DNA of 64,000 nt from Forficula auricularia (lineage: Eukaryota; Arthropoda; Insecta; Dermaptera; Forficulidae), in NCBI GenBank assembly GCA_024734495.1, contig JALMQS010000435.1, positions 62,001 to 126,000 on the forward strand, written 5' to 3'. A program made the position numbers and the translations under genes. The notes below the pieces were generated by a model that saw only the letters and a program-made list of their open reading frames with translations, did not search any database and was not told where the DNA came from. Shown here one piece after another: positions 21,501-27,251 of this stretch; position 1 is the first letter of the stretch, and each line of letters starts with the position of its first letter.

Positions 21501-24250
21501 GAACCATAAACATCCTGATACATTTCTCATTTCTGTAAAACTAAAAAAAATAATTTTAAACCAGTCAGTCAATTTTTATAAAAAATTAAATTTATTAACA
21601 CCAAAAAAGAAGAGCATTTGACGTTTCGGGAGATTTTCCTCCCTTCATCAAAAATAAAATAAAAAAAATTCCACCACTCGAGAAACGTTCTTTTATTTAT
21701 ATACTATTTATATACCTAATTTCTAGTTAATAAAATTTAATATTTCCATTTTTATAAAAAGATTATTGTATAATATATTAATAATAATAAAATAAATAAA
21801 TAATAATCAATAGGGAAAAAAATCGAACAGGCGCTTTCACCAACTCTTTTATCCTTATGACCTCCAGAGACTGGACCCAGCCACCGTTTTCCCCGCGACT
21901 TATAACCTTCAGCTGTTTAAGACCATAAAATCCCCTTTTCTTCTTCTTTTCACGATGGAGGGGCCAATCCAGGCCTTTAGGGGATGCACCTTTTTGGTGT
22001 AACTCCTTCTCTCATCAATTTCTATAATAAAAATAAAAAAAATCTACTATTAAGATTTTTCATATTTTTGCATATTTCATGTTTTAATTTACATATTTTA
22101 GTCGTTTATTGTGCATATAAAATGCTGGCCCTAATAATAACTATATTTAATATTGAAAATCGGTTTGTTATAATCATGTTGTTATTTTACTTTTTTTTTT
22201 CAATATCCTTTTATATTGATTTTTCTTTTTCGTAGAGACAATTAAATTATGGTATTGGTCTGCAAATACCAAAAATAAATAAATTCAAGATAATATACCT
22301 ATAGGTATAAATTAACTATTCTTACTCCTGCAATATAATTAAACATATAATTATTTTCCCTATATTTATTATTTGTAAAAATTAAACAATTCAATATCGT
22401 TTATAGGGATATCCAGAGTTCAGTTTTAATGCAAGTTTATTGGAGTTCATTTGAAAAGTATCAGGCTGTTCAAAAAGTTACTTTAAAGCAGCTCCGTGAC
22501 TTTTCCAAATCATTTTTAAGTGAATTGTACATTCAATCCTTGGTGCAAGGAAATGTCACTCCATGTCAAGCTTTTAACGCTCTCACAAATATAATTAATT
22601 CTTTGAACTGTGGACCGATTGACCCAGAGCGACTTCCAAAGGTATATTTTAATTTTTCTCGAGATAAATATAAAATTCACACTGAAAATTACTTTTTCCT
22701 TTAAGTTACGGGTATATCAAATTCCTTTGGGAGAAAATTATGTTCGAGTTCTACCATATGGAACTAAAAGCATAAGAAATGATTATCATTTAGGACCTGC
22801 AACAATTAAATCAAGTTGTTTAGTCGACTTAATTATTGTAAGTACCACTCTATTATTAATTATAAATTATACTCTATATGCCTGAAAGGCAGACGCATTC
22901 ACTCGATTTTTTTGCCTATTGTATTTGAATATGTCTGAAACCTCGAGAAAAATCATTTTCAAATTTGATTATATTTATCTGGATTCTGATACCCCCACTC
23001 AACTCAAGGGCGACAAGGTGTAAAGATTTCATTCTGGGGCCTAAATATTTGTATATCTATTGCAGAAAATTTTGGGCTCCAACAAGAACTTTAAATTTTA
23101 TTGAGATTTCCACGCGTTGTAATGATAAAGGCAAAATCAAACAAACGGGTGTTTTTCAATTTCAATTTATTAAATTGGTTTATTTTTTTTGCTAATAGTT
23201 TATTACAAATAATTATATTTGAAAATTAATTAGGAAATTGCATTTTTCCCAAGATAATAAAATTAAAACATTAATTTTTAATAGTTTATTATATTTAAAT
23301 TTATTACTAATGGTGTTTAAACTGGAGAGCGATCGAAATTTTCATTTTAGATATACCTATTATAATTTTATTAACTACCATTTTATTAATTTTTTTCTAA
23401 GATGCTAATGGAAGAACCTGTGTTTGATGTTCTACGAACCCAAGAACAGCTTAGCTATGAGTGTTTCTTGTAGAAAACTAGACATTTCTGGAGTTATTGG
23501 ATTCTCCATCTCAGTTGTAATAACCTCAGATAAATTTACATGTGAACATGTTAATAATAGAATTGAGTCCTTTTTAAAAACATTCGCTGAAAAATTACGA
23601 AACATGTCCGATTCTGAACTAAACTCAACTAAAAAGGCTTTAAGCAAACTCAAAAATTGCATGGATCTTAAGCTTGAAGAAGAGGTAACAAGAAATTGGA
23701 GTGAAATTAATAATGAAACATATTTGTTTGATCGCTTAAAAAAAGAGGTATTTATTATATTGACATTTTCATGATTTTAAAAGTTTTTTTTAAAGTAAGG
23801 ACTAAGTAGAAAATTAAATTATGCATGATATTTCGGATTTTATTTCTTATCTCGAAGTGGTTAACTTCTAATGAGAATTGATCAAATAAAAACATTTTTA
23901 TAGAAAAGCATGAAATGAATGAATAATAAATAATATGTCATATAATTGTTAATTAATCTTCTATTGTTCTATGTTTGTTTCCAAATAAATATGTTATTTT
24001 GAAACCAATTTTTTTCATTCCTAATTTTTTTAGATCGAATGCATTGAAAGTATAAAATTAAGCGAAATTCGAAAATGGCTAGATGATTATATTCAATCCA
24101 ACTTCAGAAAACTGTCCATCCAAGTAAATATAATCAATTTTATTCAAGTGGTTTATTTTCATAGTTTAAGAATAATTTATTTATTTAATTTTCAGATAAC
24201 TGAAAAGTCGGAATATTCATCTTCAGATAAGTCTTCTAAGGAAAATTTAG
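496..24250 (+). CDS. NRDC: Nardilysin-like M16 metalloprotease gene (18 exons seen, both ends missing)
   Basis: Nardilysin is a zinc metallopeptidase of the M16 (insulysin) family that cleaves N-terminal to Arg in dibasic peptides and also acts as a binding partner for shedding proteases. The 18 exons at 496-581, 651-775, 6241-6381, 6453-6621, 8780-8985, 9050-9214, 16168-16289, 16350-16467, 16557-16775, 18603-18726, 20572-20786, 20855-21082, 21156-21268, 22407-22641, 22706-22837, 23402-23747, 24034-24123 and 24196-24250 join in phase across GT-AG introns. Their order follows vertebrate nardilysin. Diagnostic parts are the Glu/Ser-rich acidic insert (exons 1-2), absent from insulin-degrading enzyme; the inverted zinc motif HFLEH (exon 3); and NASTHFE followed by EREAIES with the third zinc ligand region (exon 4). 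Exon 16 has a frameshift. The first and last exons are not seen. Introns are full of transposons. Confidence 0.93.
651..775 (+). CDS. NRDC: Nardilysin exon 2 (acidic insert)
   Basis: Acceptor ttttattag, donor ATG|GTAAAA. The 41 codons are rich in Glu, Asp and Ser (DSSSIEEESESAEESSS) and correspond to the acidic domain that separates nardilysin from insulin-degrading enzyme. The insert is shorter than in the human protein. Confidence 0.88.
896..1232 (+). repeat. Left terminal inverted repeat of the PIN-ORF element
   Basis: It pairs with 3537-3871. The two arms are nearly identical, and both contain a 61-codon open frame (926-1111 minus, 3657-3842 plus) with identical translation. That follows from the inverted repeat and is not evidence of a gene. 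Confidence 0.85.
1415..2785 (-). pseudogene. PIN/FEN-like nuclease-domain protein of the inverted-repeat element (disrupted)
   Basis: The 456-codon frame contains acidic motifs arranged as in FEN1/XPG-type PIN nucleases: DIVFDQYFSPSIKDCERSRR, then HEEADSRIIFH, then RCSDSDILIILLG, then HAITGCDYTPAF. Proteins with this motif order occur in many copies in invertebrate genomes, usually uncharacterised. The ATG at 2785 is not the true start. Upstream on the minus strand, after a retroelement tail (2787-2852), a matching frame continues (LTLVNKVVELRMQRDLFGQM, then a stop, then VDIEKVLS), so the gene was longer and is now broken. A role in moving the element is inference only. Confidence 0.65.
2787..2852 (+). 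repeat. Truncated LINE/SINE 3' tail with poly(A)
   Basis: GGAGCTGCATCTTTACTGG... up to CATTCGATTGCATT and A17. The same tail occurs at 18070-18131 behind recognisable LINE coding sequence. It interrupts the minus-strand PIN-like ORF. Confidence 0.7.
3537..3871 (-). repeat. Right terminal inverted repeat of the PIN-ORF element
   Basis: Inverted copy of 896-1232, ending GCTCC at 3871. Differences from the left arm are a few substitutions and the subterminal spacer. Confidence 0.85.
3872..4294. other. Intron sequence, no gene seen
   Basis: AT-rich nardilysin intron between two mobile elements. Around 4020-4085 there is a weak tRNA B-box-like string (GTGTTCGACTCC), perhaps a decayed SINE. Nothing else is supportable. 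Confidence 0.4.
4760..4868 (-). repeat. Decayed SINE-B relic
   Basis: It resembles the tail part of the tRNA-derived SINE at 50308-50483 in the same orientation (GGGATCAGATTATAGCCGG against GGGGTCAGATTTTAGCCGG). Confidence 0.4.
5013..5245. mobile_element. Penelope-like fold-back element, copy 1
   Basis: Two inverted arms (5020-5118 and about 5120-5200) meet at a core reading, on the minus strand, CTGATGATGGGCTCATAACC then CGAAA. A 13-bp direct duplication ATTATTATAGGTA flanks it (5000-5012 and 5246-5258). It has the same ends as the copy at 7024-7328, in the opposite orientation. Confidence 0.65.
5616..6240. other. Nardilysin intron, no gene seen
   Basis: AT-rich sequence with short low-complexity self-complementary runs at 5880-6080 (TTGAGATTT and AATTTCAAT variants). 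No coding signal. Confidence 0.4.
6241..6381 (+). CDS. NRDC: Nardilysin exon 3 (zinc motif HFLEH)
   Basis: Acceptor tgaatttcag, donor GAG|GTAGGT, phase 0 on both sides. It encodes CVGVGSFSDPPEIPGMAHF followed by LEHMVFMGS. HFLEH is the inverted zinc-binding HxxEH of M16 peptidases, with the Glu as catalytic base, so the catalytic site is intact here. Confidence 0.95.
6453..6621 (+). CDS. NRDC: Nardilysin exon 4
   Basis: Acceptor ctaaag, donor G|GTTAGT. It encodes GGECNASTHFETTTFYFE and FISPLMKKDSMTREREAIES. The NAST motif and the EREAIES stretch match the part of M16 proteins that supplies the third zinc ligand. Confidence 0.94.
7024..7328. mobile_element. Penelope-like fold-back element, copy 2
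   Basis: It begins TAATCTTTAAAGAATTTGG and contains two inverted arms of about 100 bp, each with the core CTGATGATGGGCTCATAACC/CGAAA (minus 7153-7178, plus 7212-7236). It is flanked by an 11-bp duplication ATTATTTATTG (7013-7023 and 7329-7339). Variable-length target duplications and inverted partial repeats fit Penelope-like retroelements. Confidence 0.68.
7680..7860 (+). repeat. Two ~110-bp repeat units with C-runs
   Basis: Two similar units (GAAAGAGCTAGAATTTTC... and GAAAGGGCTAGAATTTTC...), each followed by a long C homopolymer. Related units occur at 44580-44770 and, as three in tandem, at 56065-56430. Confidence 0.55.
8310..8585. repeat. Decayed fold-back repeat with hammerhead-like core
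   Basis: On the minus strand 8330-8375 reads CCCTGAAGAAGGATACCG...GGATCC then AAAACATC. On the plus strand near 8546 the matching half GAGGATCCGAAACGTC recurs. The pattern resembles the cores in copies 1 and 2 but the arms are degraded. Confidence 0.4.
8780..8985 (+). CDS. NRDC: Nardilysin exon 5
   Basis: Acceptor ttttaaaag, donor CAG|GTACAC. It completes the Glu codon split with exon 4 and encodes FMWGNLETLKDN and RKRHYSAHRMTLAVQ, matching the family's WGN.ETL and YYS.HYMTL regions. Confidence 0.92.
9050..9214 (+). CDS. NRDC: Nardilysin exon 6
   Basis: Acceptor taattttag, donor GAG|GTGAAC; exactly 55 codons. It encodes LPLDTLELWIKACFKDVPNN and DTKEFNKIYYVEP, corresponding to the end of the first M16 domain. 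A large intron with a mariner and palindromes follows. Confidence 0.92.
9551..10795 (+). pseudogene. Mariner (DD34D) transposase, dead
   Basis: It starts MSSFLSEKSIC. Pieces in different frames give DDSALSETTCRDWFHRFKNG, LRAIGKVQKIGKWVPHKLND, VTGDEKWIYYENPKRKKS, LIFLHDNAP and SPDLAPSDF. These include the helix-turn-helix region and all three catalytic Asp positions (GDE, HDN, PSD; the spacing is that of mariner). A SINE interrupts just after PSDF. The C-terminus resumes at 10621 (MGHALAEQKFDSYKDVRKWL and on to SEGQYFD). Frameshifts near 9780 and 9970 show it is inactive. Confidence 0.88.
10376..10616 (-). mobile_element. SINE-A copy, 5'-truncated, inside the mariner
   Basis: Reverse orientation: poly(A) (T-run at 10376), then the shared tail, then the body up to TCTCCCAC. 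It lacks the tRNA-like head seen at 36955-37312 and 39812-40169. Confidence 0.8.
11590..12700. repeat. Nested ~1.1-kb imperfect palindrome
   Basis: 11620-11870 is the inverted partner of 12440-12680; both contain GACGGAACATTGTCAAAAATGC-type and CTAGCGCTTGAGC-type strings. An inner pair (around 11940-12010 with 12260-12340) extends it. Related sequence recurs at 48540-48950. Confidence 0.6.
12930..13460. other. GC-rich island inside the inverted-repeat element
   Basis: The stretch is clearly G-rich (GGCGGCGGCGATGACG, GGGGGGTGGGGGG) in an otherwise AT-rich window. It has overlapping open frames on both strands with no recognisable motif; I treat them as compositional by-products. Confidence 0.5.
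13860..14260. other. Intron sequence, no gene recognised
   Basis: Somewhat GC-richer than the window, with a palindromic ACATGTTTAAACATGT at its left edge and a C-run at 14200-14212. The minus-strand frame here matches nothing I know. Confidence 0.3.
14261..14650. mobile_element. MITE with ~45-bp inverted ends
   Basis: The left end GGACGGTATTCATATT... and the inverted right end share TTTGAGCCGAATGAGCATG. About 390 bp, no coding capacity. The target duplication is unclear (TTAA lies next to the left end only). Confidence 0.6.
14770..15060 (+). repeat. Two ~150-bp direct repeat units
   Basis: Units starting near 14800 and 14940 both contain CTAGAAT(G/T)CTGAAATTTGG, a GATAGAG-type string and TTCAGGACCT(A/G)AAAT. 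They belong to a dispersed repeat of unknown class. Confidence 0.45.
15125..15640. mobile_element. Fold-back (long inverted repeat) element
   Basis: The arms 15130-15335 and 15436-15635 are complementary over about 200 bases (for example GGGCCAAGTTCGGTACAAAC), with a ~100-bp spacer. The open frames on each arm translate alike because of the inversion. No transposase. Confidence 0.7.
15693..16020 (-). pseudogene. Relic of an irritans-type mariner transposase
   Basis: The minus strand encodes LGWDVLPHPAFSPDLAPS then YYYLFRPLQNFLDGK and ends at a stop before the T-rich end ATTAGATCGTTCGGAAAG. The third catalytic Asp (PSD) is Tyr here (PSY). Only the C-terminal third of the transposase remains. 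Confidence 0.75.
16168..16289 (+). CDS. NRDC: Nardilysin exon 7
   Basis: Acceptor tttcttttgcag, donor AAAA|GTAAGA. It encodes VEMTWVFPSLLNKYYSKL and IEHEGEGSLLSYLRQ. The HEG.GS..S.L block is highly conserved in nardilysin and insulin-degrading enzyme. Confidence 0.94.
16350..16467 (+). CDS. NRDC: Nardilysin exon 8
   Basis: Acceptor atttttccag, donor GAA|GTAAGT. It completes the split Lys codon and encodes LWAVDLSAFNTDTF and YSLFMVNITLTEEGIDHISE, matching the family's ITLT.EG block. Confidence 0.92.
16557..16775 (+). CDS. NRDC: Nardilysin exon 9
   Basis: Acceptor atcaag, donor CAG|GTGAAA; 73 codons in phase 0. It encodes YIEMLRNEGPSKRLYEEISS and EYLAEAMQFYPSTDYITGSS, matching the conserved LGP..R.FEE and Y...D.LTG segments. 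Confidence 0.93.
16886..17039. other. Nardilysin intron, nothing seen
   Basis: AT-rich intron sequence between exon 9 and an inverted-repeat element. Confidence 0.4.
17040..17375. mobile_element. Fold-back element with CTGAGGA...GAAACG cores
   Basis: Arms 17050-17180 and 17240-17370 are complementary. Each arm carries CTGAGGAAGTCAAC-AAA-GTTGACGAAACG (minus 17100-17128, plus 17288-17316), a 6-bp stem framed by hammerhead-like boxes. Confidence 0.65.
17376..17839. other. Intron sequence with a small hairpin
   Basis: AT-rich. A 15-bp inverted repeat GTTCTGTTTTTTAAA/TTTAAAAAACAGAAC lies at about 17597-17655. No gene. Confidence 0.4.
17840..18131 (+). mobile_element. LINE 3' end (C-terminus of reverse transcriptase ORF, UTR, poly(A))
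   Basis: Translation fragments match the usual end of CR1/Jockey-type LINE ORFs (WNSLPASIFPSTYNLQTFKT, then RVHKHL). A short 3' UTR (GGGGCTGCTTCTTTACTGG) and poly(A) follow. 5'-truncated copy. Confidence 0.7.
18240..18600. other. Nardilysin intron, no gene
   Basis: Low-complexity AT-rich intron before exon 10; no repeats recognised. Confidence 0.35.
18603..18726 (+). CDS. NRDC: Nardilysin exon 10
   Basis: Acceptor ttattttctag, donor G|GTAAAC. It encodes MLPDKCNIMIYNSN and KEKWFKTAYSIE, the family's EKWFGT.YS block. Confidence 0.92.
18760..18840 (+). repeat. Short dispersed repeat (GGTTCCGTTTAA)
   Basis: CTTTTTAGGGTTCCGTTTAA followed by AAGTAAAA(T/C)GGGA; a close copy is at 21300-21350. It resembles an end of a common insect element; class not determined. 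Confidence 0.4.
19075..19260. mobile_element. Single arm of a Penelope-like fold-back element
   Basis: It begins TTTTTAAGGAATTTGGTG, as does the copy at 49422, and ends with the minus-strand core CTGAAGATGGATTAGCTACC/CGAAA. No second arm is seen; a LINE fragment follows. Confidence 0.6.
19265..19635 (+). mobile_element. LINE 3' end, second copy
   Basis: Coding remnants include NAFANSFIPMTSRDWNSLPP and a tail ending CTTCTTGGTGCAACTTCTTC and poly(A) (to 19633). Same LINE group as 17840-18131 but a different tail. Confidence 0.65.
19640..20176 (-). pseudogene. Tc1-like transposase fragment
   Basis: The minus strand starts MDTKPKVAAQVVALLEQSPS and continues NLNQSAVSRVYRRFQETGAY, DDRFIVTTSLRKRHLSGVGV and RVYRRPGERF in shifting frames, the paired helix-turn-helix and the start of the catalytic domain of Tc1 transposases. 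The LINE tail at 19620-19635 marks where it stops. Premature stops make it inactive. Confidence 0.82.
20180..20571. other. Nardilysin intron, no gene
   Basis: AT-rich sequence between the Tc1 relic and exon 11. Nothing recognised. Confidence 0.35.
20572..20786 (+). CDS. NRDC: Nardilysin exon 11
   Basis: Acceptor ttctttcatag, donor CAA|GTGAGT. It encodes KLPGPNPFITTKFNLLP and SDQVSELWFRQ, matching LP..N.FI.T.F.L and LWY. There is a Cys-containing stretch (CVECECQGN) in the middle. Confidence 0.92.
20855..21082 (+). CDS. NRDC: Nardilysin exon 12
   Basis: Acceptor gtgatattcag, donor CAA|GTAAAT; 76 codons. It encodes YYYYLISPLTMASAENAAL, LTEELYSAMVAELSYSL and GLIIKVEGFNQNL, the typical third M16 domain core (SP......A...L, A.LAELSY, GFN..L). 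Confidence 0.93.
21156..21268 (+). CDS. NRDC: Nardilysin exon 13
   Basis: Acceptor attttttcag, donor AGCGA|GTAAGA. It encodes VLLEKLFIHIIRFEQNVDND and MKKRQRKGNRPTS. It ends in a split Glu codon completed by exon 14. Confidence 0.9.
21394..22133. mobile_element. hAT-like non-autonomous element (TAGGGCC ends)
   Basis: Inverted ends TAGGGCCAGGATTCGTATGC and, inverted from the right, TAGGGCCAGCATTTTATATGC. Flanks TTAATAAC (21386-21393) and ATAATAAC (22134-22141) are an 8-bp duplication with one mismatch. It carries a minus-strand core TTGATGAAGGGAG...CTCCCGAAACG (21622-21650) and a LINE 3' end. It is related to 4295-5607 by its GCATATTT subterminal motifs. Confidence 0.7.
21812..22035 (+). mobile_element. 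LINE 3' end sharing its tail with SINE-A
   Basis: Remnants of the coding end (TNSFILMTSRDW) are followed by a 3' tail (TTTTCACGATGGAGGGGCC, then GGCCTTTAGGGGATG, then CTCCTTCTCTCATCAAT) nearly identical to the tail of the tRNA-derived SINE at 39812-40169. Confidence 0.7.
22407..22641 (+). CDS. NRDC: Nardilysin exon 14
   Basis: Acceptor cgtttatag, donor AAG|GTATAT. It encodes SSVLMQVYWSSFEKYQAVQ and LYIQSLVQGNVTPCQAF. The VQGN motif is a strong family signature. Confidence 0.94.
22706..22837 (+). CDS. NRDC: Nardilysin exon 15
   Basis: Acceptor ttttcctttaag, donor ATT|GTAAGT; 44 codons in phase 0. It encodes RVYQIPLGENYVRVLPYGTK and LGPATIKSSCLVDLII, leading into the MEEP block of the next exon. 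Confidence 0.9.
22860..23401. other. Nardilysin intron, no gene
   Basis: AT-rich intron between exons 15 and 16. No mobile element recognised. Confidence 0.4.
23402..23747 (+). pseudogene. NRDC: Nardilysin exon 16, with a frameshift
   Basis: Acceptor ttttttctaag, donor GAG|GTATTT. The first frame reads LMEEPVFDVLRTQEQLSYE and then stops (TAG at 23471). From about 23455 the +2 frame continues the protein: SCRKLDISGVIGFSISV and on to YLFDRLKKE. The exon is 346 bases, one over a multiple of three, although its neighbours require phase 0 in and out. The net effect is one extra base or two missing, between about 23455 and 23475, next to the conserved LGY..Y...R region. It may be a real lesion or a sequencing or assembly error. 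Confidence 0.88.
24034..24123 (+). CDS. NRDC: Nardilysin exon 17
   Basis: Acceptor aatttttttag, donor CAA|GTAAAT; 30 codons. It encodes IECIESIKLSEIRKWLDDYI and FRKLSIQ, matching the family's region before the C-terminal VVG.G block. Confidence 0.88.
24196..24250 (+). CDS. NRDC: Nardilysin exon 18 (last one found)
   Basis: Acceptor taattttcag, donor G|GTAATA. It encodes ITEKSEYSSSDKSSKENL, a Ser-rich stretch equivalent to the polar linker near the human C-terminus. It ends one base into a codon, so a further exon for the last 40 or so residues is needed. I did not find it before the hAT and P-like insertions. Confidence 0.72.
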
Positions 24251-24279
24251 GTAATAAATTAAATATAAATAATATTTAC

Positions 24280-24410
24280 AAGTCACGCTCGCTAATAATA
24301 CTTGTTGGCCCGAGAAAAAAAGAAAGGGAGATTGAGAGGAGAATATAAGATAGAGGAAGTTAAAAACTACAAGTATCTAGGGGTCCTAGGGTTATGGCTC
24401 AGTAACAGGT
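24280..24410 (+). pseudogene. LINE reverse-transcriptase scrap
   Basis: Broken frames read KKEREIERRI and IEEVKNYKYLGVLG, resembling the (K)IEEVK.FKYLG segment of LINE reverse transcriptases. Too short to classify. Confidence 0.4.
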
Positions 24411-24507
24411 CTATTCTCTAAAAACAGACGTTAAAATTTATCATCTTAAATTGGGTGTTAAAAAGTAAAGTAATAACACTAGCGTTAAAAAATGCTATTC
24501 TCTAAAC

Positions 24508-26059
24508 CAGGGGTGAGCAACCTTTTTAACCCACGGGCCAATTTAAATTTTAAAATTTTGTGGCGGGCCGCACTTACTAATAATTTACAAAGCTTTATAT
24601 ATATACTAATAAACATTATAATATAAAAATACAAAATTAAAAAAAGTAAATATTTCATATATAAATTTTAATGCGACAAGAAAAGAACAAAAATGCAAAA
24701 TTTAAAAAGTAAATATTTTATATAATTATAAGTGTATATTATAAGTGTATATAAATGTTAATGCAAAATAAAAACAAATAAAAGAAGAACAGAAAAACTA
24801 ATTTACTTGAAAACTTTAATGAGAAATTTGGCACTGCTTTTTCGATATAAGCTGATCAATATCAGCCGGTATTGATGAAGTAGCTACACGTATGCAGCTT
24901 TCTAATCGAGCATCACTCAGTCTTGATCGGTGGTCATTTTTGATTAATTTCATGGTTGAAAATAATTGTTCGCATACATACGTACTTCCGAAAAGAGACA
25001 TCATTTGCTTTGCATTTTTCGTCAAAAGCGGAAATTTCTCAGGGCTCACATAAGATTTATAAAAATTATCGATGTTTACTGAGAAAAATACATTTTTTAA
25101 ATCGGTATTATTCTGTATGTTAATCACTTCCATTTGAAAGTTTTCAGGAACTGTATCCACATCGATATTAAATGGCGAAGAAAACATTTTCATGGAAACC
25201 GCTATCTTCTCAGCTTTGAACATTTGGAATCGTAATTGAAATTCGTTGATTAAAATGTCTATATATTGTACGTATTTTTGAGAAGTAGTAACGTTTTCTT
25301 TTTCTAAATATGGAAAGTGAGACACATTATTCTGCAAAAGATGCTGTTTCCACAATTTTAATTTGCCTTCAAAGCCTTGAATTTTATCATACAAATTGTG
25401 AATAAACTGTCCTTTGCCTTGAAGTTCCACATTAAGATCACCGAGATGCTGAGTTATGTCGATAAGAAACGCAAAATCACACATCCATTCTTTATCACCA
25501 AAATGAGGAAAGGCATATTCCTTCATATCCAAGAACAATTGTATTTCACTTTTTAAGGCGTATACTCTTTTTAGCATTGCACCTCTACTAAGCCAACGTA
25601 CTTCGGTATTGAAAACCACGTCGCCATATCATTGCATGTTTGAACAAGTCGCCGATAAATGAGTAACTCGTCTATGTATTCGCGATTCAAACTAACTCGA
25701 AAGAAGTATACTTTGACATAAATCATATGTTTTAATCTGTCAAATTACATTCGATGGTGGCGCTAGTGTCAGATTGAATCCCGAATTGTATAGTATCCGA
25801 TTTATAAATTGGCGACTACTACTAACATAACATTATAATTAATTTATTGATGGGAGAAAAATTAATAAATAACAAATTATTATTATTAATAAAAAATATA
25901 TTAAAAATATTTATTAACAATATAATAAATAACAAATTATTATTGTTTATAAATAATCGAGACGAATAATAAAATTCTATTTTAGAAATGCTCGGCGGGC
26001 CGCAGAAAAATATTTAAAGGGCCGCATGCGGCCCGCGGGCCGCGGGTTGCTCATCCCTG
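24508..26059 (-). mobile_element. hAT element with 8-bp target duplication
   Basis: Ends CAGGGGTGAGCAACC and, inverted from the right, CAGGGATGAGCAACC, with GC-rich subterminal CGGGCC blocks. A perfect CTCTAAAC duplication flanks it (24500-24507 and 26060-26067). At 1.55 kb it keeps only the C-terminal part of the transposase. It sits just downstream of nardilysin exon 18. Confidence 0.92.
24816..25619 (-). pseudogene. hAT transposase, C-terminal part (ZBED5/GTF2IRD2-like group)
   Basis: 268-codon frame. It begins FNTEVRWLSRGAMLKRVYAL, the conserved NTEVRWLSRG block, and ends with the dimerisation region (KQMMSLFGSTYVCEQLFSTM, then NDHRSRLSDARLESCIRVAT). The N-terminal zinc finger and first catalytic residues are missing; upstream sequence (25620-25700) shows only a decayed continuation. 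hAT transposases with this region are domesticated in some animals, but the intact flanking TIRs and duplication say this is a deletion derivative. Confidence 0.9.
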
Positions 26060-26662
26060 CTCTAAACCTTAGACCATGAAATAAATAGACACCCCTGGTG
26101 TCGATTTGGTGAGGCCAACATCATCAAGAGAACGTGACGTCATCTGTAGGTAGGAACACCGAGAAATAGCATGGGGACTATAGGAATTATTTACATTGAG
26201 ATAAATTTAACGTAGTTTAGATTATTTATTTTGGATTCCAATAATCGCAAATTAATATTAAATTAATATAAAGTACCAAAATATTTATTTATTTTTTTAA
26301 CAAAATGTTTTATTTTTCAAATTTAAATTACATATTTAAAAATAATTCGGTCATCGAGCAACACTCCCCTCCCATGTCCATATATACAACAATGTCTTTT
26401 ATTATTTTAATCAATTGTAGCTTACCAAAATATTTATTAATTTCGAATGATAAATCAAGTAAATAGCTATTCATTTTAAATACAGGTTTTTTGAATTAAT
26501 TGACGGAACATTCAACAAAGTTCATCATTTGATTTTACCAAATATTTTGTCAGTGTAAAAATCGGAATTAAGGTAAGTCGAAAAAAACAGATGTAACAAT
26601 CTAAATTTTGTTTCATTTTTTAACTAAATTCATATAGACAAAAGGTATTAGTTTGGGTTCGG

Positions 26663-26757
26663 GGATCAGTAGCTTAGTGGATATAGGAGTTAAACCTCTT
26701 ATGACAGAGCATTGCAGTACATATGCAAAGATCCCGGGTTCGAGCCCCGGCTGATCC
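26663..26757 (+). tRNA. tRNA-like sequence inside the P-like element (pseudogene or SINE head likely)
   Basis: A 7-bp acceptor stem (GGATCAG/CTGATCC), an A-box-like TAGCTTAGTGG, a perfect T arm (CCGGG-TTCGAGC-CCCGG) and a long variable-arm-like hairpin (TTGCA/TGCAA) suggest a class II tRNA. The anticodon stem-loop does not fold cleanly into a 7-base loop, so I give no anticodon. It may be a decayed tRNA gene or a captured SINE head. Confidence 0.45.
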
Positions 26758-26844
26758 TTTTGTCATAATAAAAATAATTTTTTCTTCGTTCCCTAAATTT
26801 GAATTTCATATAATATTTATTTACTTTTATCTTTAGTTAAAAAA

Positions 26845-27177
26845 ATGAAGAAAAATTTAGATTGTGACATCTGTTTAAATGCGATCCAGTCTGGATTATT
26901 AGAATCAACTTTAATCACCAATAAAAATTACAGGAATATAAAGCAGTGTTTAATTCAGCCGTCTAAAGATGTAATACACATTTATAAAGTGGCTGAAAGT
27001 GAAATTAGAATTTTTGAAAAAACAAAAAACTGCTTAAAAAATTTAATGACTAAATTAATAATATCTATTAGGGGTAATGTTCGGGACTCGGTATTTTATA
27101 CATACAAAAAACATATGTACGAGCATCGGGCCATAAACAAAGAAGTTATGCGAGAACGTGACGTCATCTGTAGGTGA
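26845..27177 (+). pseudogene. P/THAP9-like transposase C-terminal remnant
   Basis: 110 codons. CDICLNAIQSGLL, then LIQPSKDVIHIYKVAESEIR resembles the CxxC...PS.DVI.I...E...R block at the C-terminus of P-element and THAP9-type transposases. It ends within the right subterminal repeat. The rest of the transposase is absent; an isolated scrap at 26490-26560 (LIDGTFNKVHHLILPN) may be another piece. Confidence 0.6.
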
Positions 27178-27251
27178 TGTTGGCCTCACTTCACTCTGTG
27201 TGGAGAGTAGCAGAGGGCGTGTCTATATATTTCATGGTCTAAGCTCTAAAC

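Larger units (their letters stand above)
26068..27243 (+). mobile_element. P-element-like non-autonomous transposon
   Basis: Inverted ends CTTAGACCATGAAATA(A/T)ATAG match over about 25 bp with one mismatch; ATGAAATAA resembles the start of Drosophila P ends. Inner inverted blocks are GTGAGGCCAACATCA and a palindromic GTGACGTCAT string. The flanking CTCTAAAC copies (26060-26067, 27244-27251) give the 8-bp duplication typical of P elements. It contains a tRNA-like sequence and a small P/THAP9-like ORF. Confidence 0.85.

Noticed and set aside
23432..23662. Minus-strand ORF over nardilysin exon 16
   Set aside because: Antisense shadow of the exon.
24816..25619. Domesticated hAT-derived host gene
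   Set aside because: Intact terminal inverted repeats and a perfect target duplication mark an ordinary deletion derivative; no separate promoter or conserved start seen.
26663..26757. Functional tRNA gene
   Set aside because: The anticodon arm does not form a proper 7-base loop; kept only as tRNA-like.
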